In this document: in pieces, positions 62,038 through 64,000 of the stretch | Numbering within the stretch: position 1 is the stretch's first letter | Layout: each line of letters opens with the position of its first letter | NCBI RefSeq assembly: GCF_039523075.1 | Contig: NZ_BAAAEP010000001.1 | Location: 186,001 to 250,000 of the forward strand | Direction: 5' to 3' | Origin: Caenispirillum bisanense | GTDB taxonomy: Bacteria > Pseudomonadota > Alphaproteobacteria > Rhodospirillales > Rhodospirillaceae | Length of the DNA: 64,000 nt | Notes under the pieces: generated by a model | The model's input: only the letters and a program-made list of their open reading frames with translations | Database searches by the model: none | Told to the model about the DNA's origin: nothing | Position numbers and translations under genes: made by a program

Positions 62038-64000
62038 ATGCCTAAGCTGACGATCGACGGGATCGAGATCGAGGTCGAGCCGGGTACCACGATCCTTCAG
62101 GCCGCCGAGCGACTGGGGATCGAAATCCCGCGGTTCTGCTACCACGAGCGCCTGAGCATCGCCGGCAACTGCCGCATGTGCCTGGTGGAAGTGCAGCCGG
62201 GCCCGCCGAAGCCGGCGGCCTCCTGCGCCATGCCGGTGGCCGAGGGGATGACGGTGAAGACCAACAGCCCGATGGCGCTGAAGGCGCGCAAGGGCGTGAT
62301 GGAATTCCTGCTCATCAACCATCCGCTCGACTGCCCGATCTGCGACCAGGGCGGCGAGTGCGACCTGCAGGACCAGGCGGTGGCCTTCGGCGCGGACAAG
62401 AGCCGCTATGCCGAGGCCAAGCGCGCCGTCACCGACAAGTACCTCGGTCCGCTGGTCAAGACCGAGATGACCCGCTGCATCCACTGCACCCGCTGCATCC
62501 GCTTCTCCACTGAAGTGGCCGGCGTGCCGGAGATGGGCGCGACGGGCCGTGGCGAGCACATGGAAGTCACCAACTACGTCGAGCAGGCCCTGCATACGGA
62601 ACTGTCCGGCAACCTGGTCGACCTCTGCCCGGTGGGTGCGCTCACCAGCAAGCCGTACTCCTTCCACGCCCGCCCGTGGGAGCTGAAGAAGACCGAGAGC
62701 ATCGACGTGTTCGATGCCGTCGGCTCGAACATCCGCATCGACAGCCGCGGTCCGCAGGTCATGCGCGTGCTGCCGCGCGTCAATGATGACGTGAATGAGG
62801 AGTGGATCTCCGACAAGGCCCGCCATGCCGTCGACGGCCTGCTGGCGCGCCGCCTCGACACTCCCTATGTGCGTGGCGCCGACGGCAAACTCAAGCCCGC
62901 GACCTGGGCGGAGGCGTTCAAGGCCATCGCCGACCGTCTGGCCGGCGTGCCGGGCAGCCGCATCGCCGCCATCGCCGGTGACATGGCCGACTGCGAGTCG
63001 ATGATGGCGCTGAAGGACCTGATGACGGCCCTCGGCAGCCCGCACCTGGACTGCCGCCAGGACGGCATGCAGGTGGACCCGGCGGTGCGCGCCAGCTACC
63101 TGTTCAACTCCACCCTGGCCGGCATCGAAGATGCCGACGCCCTGCTCATCGTCGGCGCCAACCCGCGGTGGGAAGCGGCGGTGGTCAACGCCCGCATCCG
63201 CAAGCGCTGGCTGGCCGGCGGCTTCAAGGTGGCGCTGATCGGCCAGGCCGTCGACCTGACCTACGGCTATGAGCACCTGGGCACCGGCCCGGCCACCCTG
63301 CAGGATCTGGCGGACGGCAAGCTGCCGTTCCTCGACGTGCTGAAGGGCGCCCGCAAGCCGATGATCCTGATCGGGGCCGGCGCGCTCATCCGGGACGACG
63401 GCGCCGCCGTGCTGGGCGCCTGCCGCAAGCTGGCCGAGGCGGCCGGCGTGGTGTCGGCGGAGTGGAACGGCTTCAACGTGCTGCACACGGCGGCGTCGCG
63501 CGTCGGCGGCCTCGACCTCGGCTTCGCGCCGGGCGAGGGCGGTCTCGACACCCGCGGCATCGTCTCGGCCACCGCCAAGGGCGACATCGACGTGGTGTGG
63601 CTGCACGGCGCCGACGAGATCGCCGGCGAGCGCCTGGGCAGCAAGGCTTTCGTGGTCTACCAGGGCTCCCACGGCGACCGCGGCGCCCACCGCGCCGACG
63701 TCATCCTGCCGGGTGCCGCCTACACCGAGAAGAACGCCACCTACGTCAACACCGAGGGCCGCGTCCAGCGCACCCGCCTGGCCGTGTTCCCGCCCGGCGA
63801 GGCGCGCGAAGACTGGACCATCCTGCGGGCGCTGTCGGACGTGCTCGGCAAGACCCTGCCGTACAACTCGCTGGCTCAGCTGCGCGACCGCCTGGCGGCC
63901 GCCAACCCGGTGTTCGCGGCGGTGGACGCGGTGACGCCGGCGGAGTGGAAGAGCTTCGGCAGCGATGCGGCGATGAATGCCTCCAAGGCCTTCGCGCTGC
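62038..64000 (+). CDS. nuoG: NADH:quinone oxidoreductase subunit G (3' end beyond the window)
   Basis: 654 complete codons are visible from ATG 62038; the frame is still open at the right edge. The N-terminal ferredoxin domain has N1b ligands (FCYHERLSIAGNCRMC and the later PAASCAMP). His/Cys ligands of N5 are in HPLDCPICDQGGECDLQD, and the N4 ligands in CIHCTRCIRF and VDLCPVGALTS. A molybdopterin-oxidoreductase-like domain without cofactor follows from about residue 220. Family length is near 690 residues, so only a short tail is missing. Confidence 0.97.
   Translation, partial: MPKLTIDGIEIEVEPGTTILQAAERLGIEIPRFCYHERLSIAGNCRMCLVEVQPGPPKPAASCAMPVAEGMTVKTNSPMALKARKGVMEFLLINHPLDCPICDQGGECDLQDQAVAFGADKSRYAEAKRAVTDKYLGPLVKTEMTRCIHCTRCIRFSTEVAGVPEMGATGRGEHMEVTNYVEQALHTELSGNLVDLCPVGALTSKPYSFHARPWELKKTESIDVFDAVGSNIRIDSRGPQVMRVLPRVNDDVNEEWISDKARHAVDGLLARRLDTPYVRGADGKLKPATWAEAFKAIADRLAGVPGSRIAAIAGDMADCESMMALKDLMTALGSPHLDCRQDGMQVDPAVRASYLFNSTLAGIEDADALLIVGANPRWEAAVVNARIRKRWLAGGFKVALIGQAVDLTYGYEHLGTGPATLQDLADGKLPFLDVLKGARKPMILIGAGALIRDDGAAVLGACRKLAEAAGVVSAEWNGFNVLHTAASRVGGLDLGFAPGEGGLDTRGIVSATAKGDIDVVWLHGADEIAGERLGSKAFVVYQGSHGDRGAHRADVILPGAAYTEKNATYVNTEGRVQRTRLAVFPPGEAREDWTILRALSDVLGKTLPYNSLAQLRDRLAAANPVFAAVDAVTPAEWKSFGSDAAMNASKAFAL

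Overview
This window is a gene-dense, very GC-rich chromosomal segment of an alphaproteobacterium, most likely of the Rhodospirillales. The evidence is the family character of gyrA, tig, clpPX, lon and nuo, a rhodoquinone-biosynthesis gene (rquA), an aa3-type cox cluster and GANTC sites. I see no transposase, integrase or prophage gene. Most long ORFs opposite the genes listed here are high-GC shadows and were left out.

Region 1 (1-8.8 kb): the tail of a probable TRAP-transporter binding protein, a membrane PAS histidine kinase, gyrA, coaD and a periplasmic cyclophilin, then tRNA-Lys(UUU). After that come an unusual protein whose C-terminal half reads as an RGS (regulator of G-protein signalling) domain, a small membrane protein and a proline-rich exported protein. 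Region 2 (9-13.1 kb): coxB-coxA-ctaG-coxC. Region 3 (13.1-14.5 kb): a structured non-coding stretch with two perfect DnaA boxes (a candidate origin or DnaA-binding locus), two tiny leftward genes and a 2Fe-2S ferredoxin. Region 4 (14.6-22.6 kb): a solo cyclic-nucleotide-binding protein, a DUF502 protein, a saccharopine-dehydrogenase-like enzyme with a divergent Lrp/AsnC regulator, and a four-gene osmoprotectant ABC transporter of the YehZYXW/OpuB type.

Region 5 (22.6-41.4 kb) is a catabolic island. A leftward operon (carbamoyl-amidohydrolase, preT, preA, NCS1 permease, dihydropyrimidinase) carries out reductive uracil/thymine breakdown. A RutR-like repressor with a palindromic operator stands divergent to it. 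A second leftward group (omega-amino-acid transaminase, alanine dehydrogenase, CoA-acylating semialdehyde dehydrogenase) would take beta-alanine to acetyl-CoA while recycling pyruvate. It is divergent from an XRE-cupin regulator with its own palindrome. DadA, NAD(P)H-hydrate repair and malonyl-CoA decarboxylase follow.

Region 6 (41.4-51.7 kb): a globin-coupled soluble chemoreceptor, tRNA-Leu(UAG), the proteostasis block tig-clpP-clpX-lon, hupB, tRNA-Val(UAC), a TorD-like chaperone and an unknown small gene. Region 7 (51.8-64 kb): leftward coq10-like - rquA - frdABCD, an Escherichia-type quinol:fumarate reductase beside the rhodoquinone biosynthesis gene, next to the rightward complex I operon nuoABCDEFG, which runs off the right edge. 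Together these encode the parts of an NADH -> rhodoquinone -> fumarate anaerobic chain, while the cox cluster serves aerobic respiration.

The most notable items are the bacterial RGS-like protein, the rhodoquinone/fumarate-respiration locus, the DnaA-box region and a dispersed palindromic repeat with 9-nt periodicity present twice.
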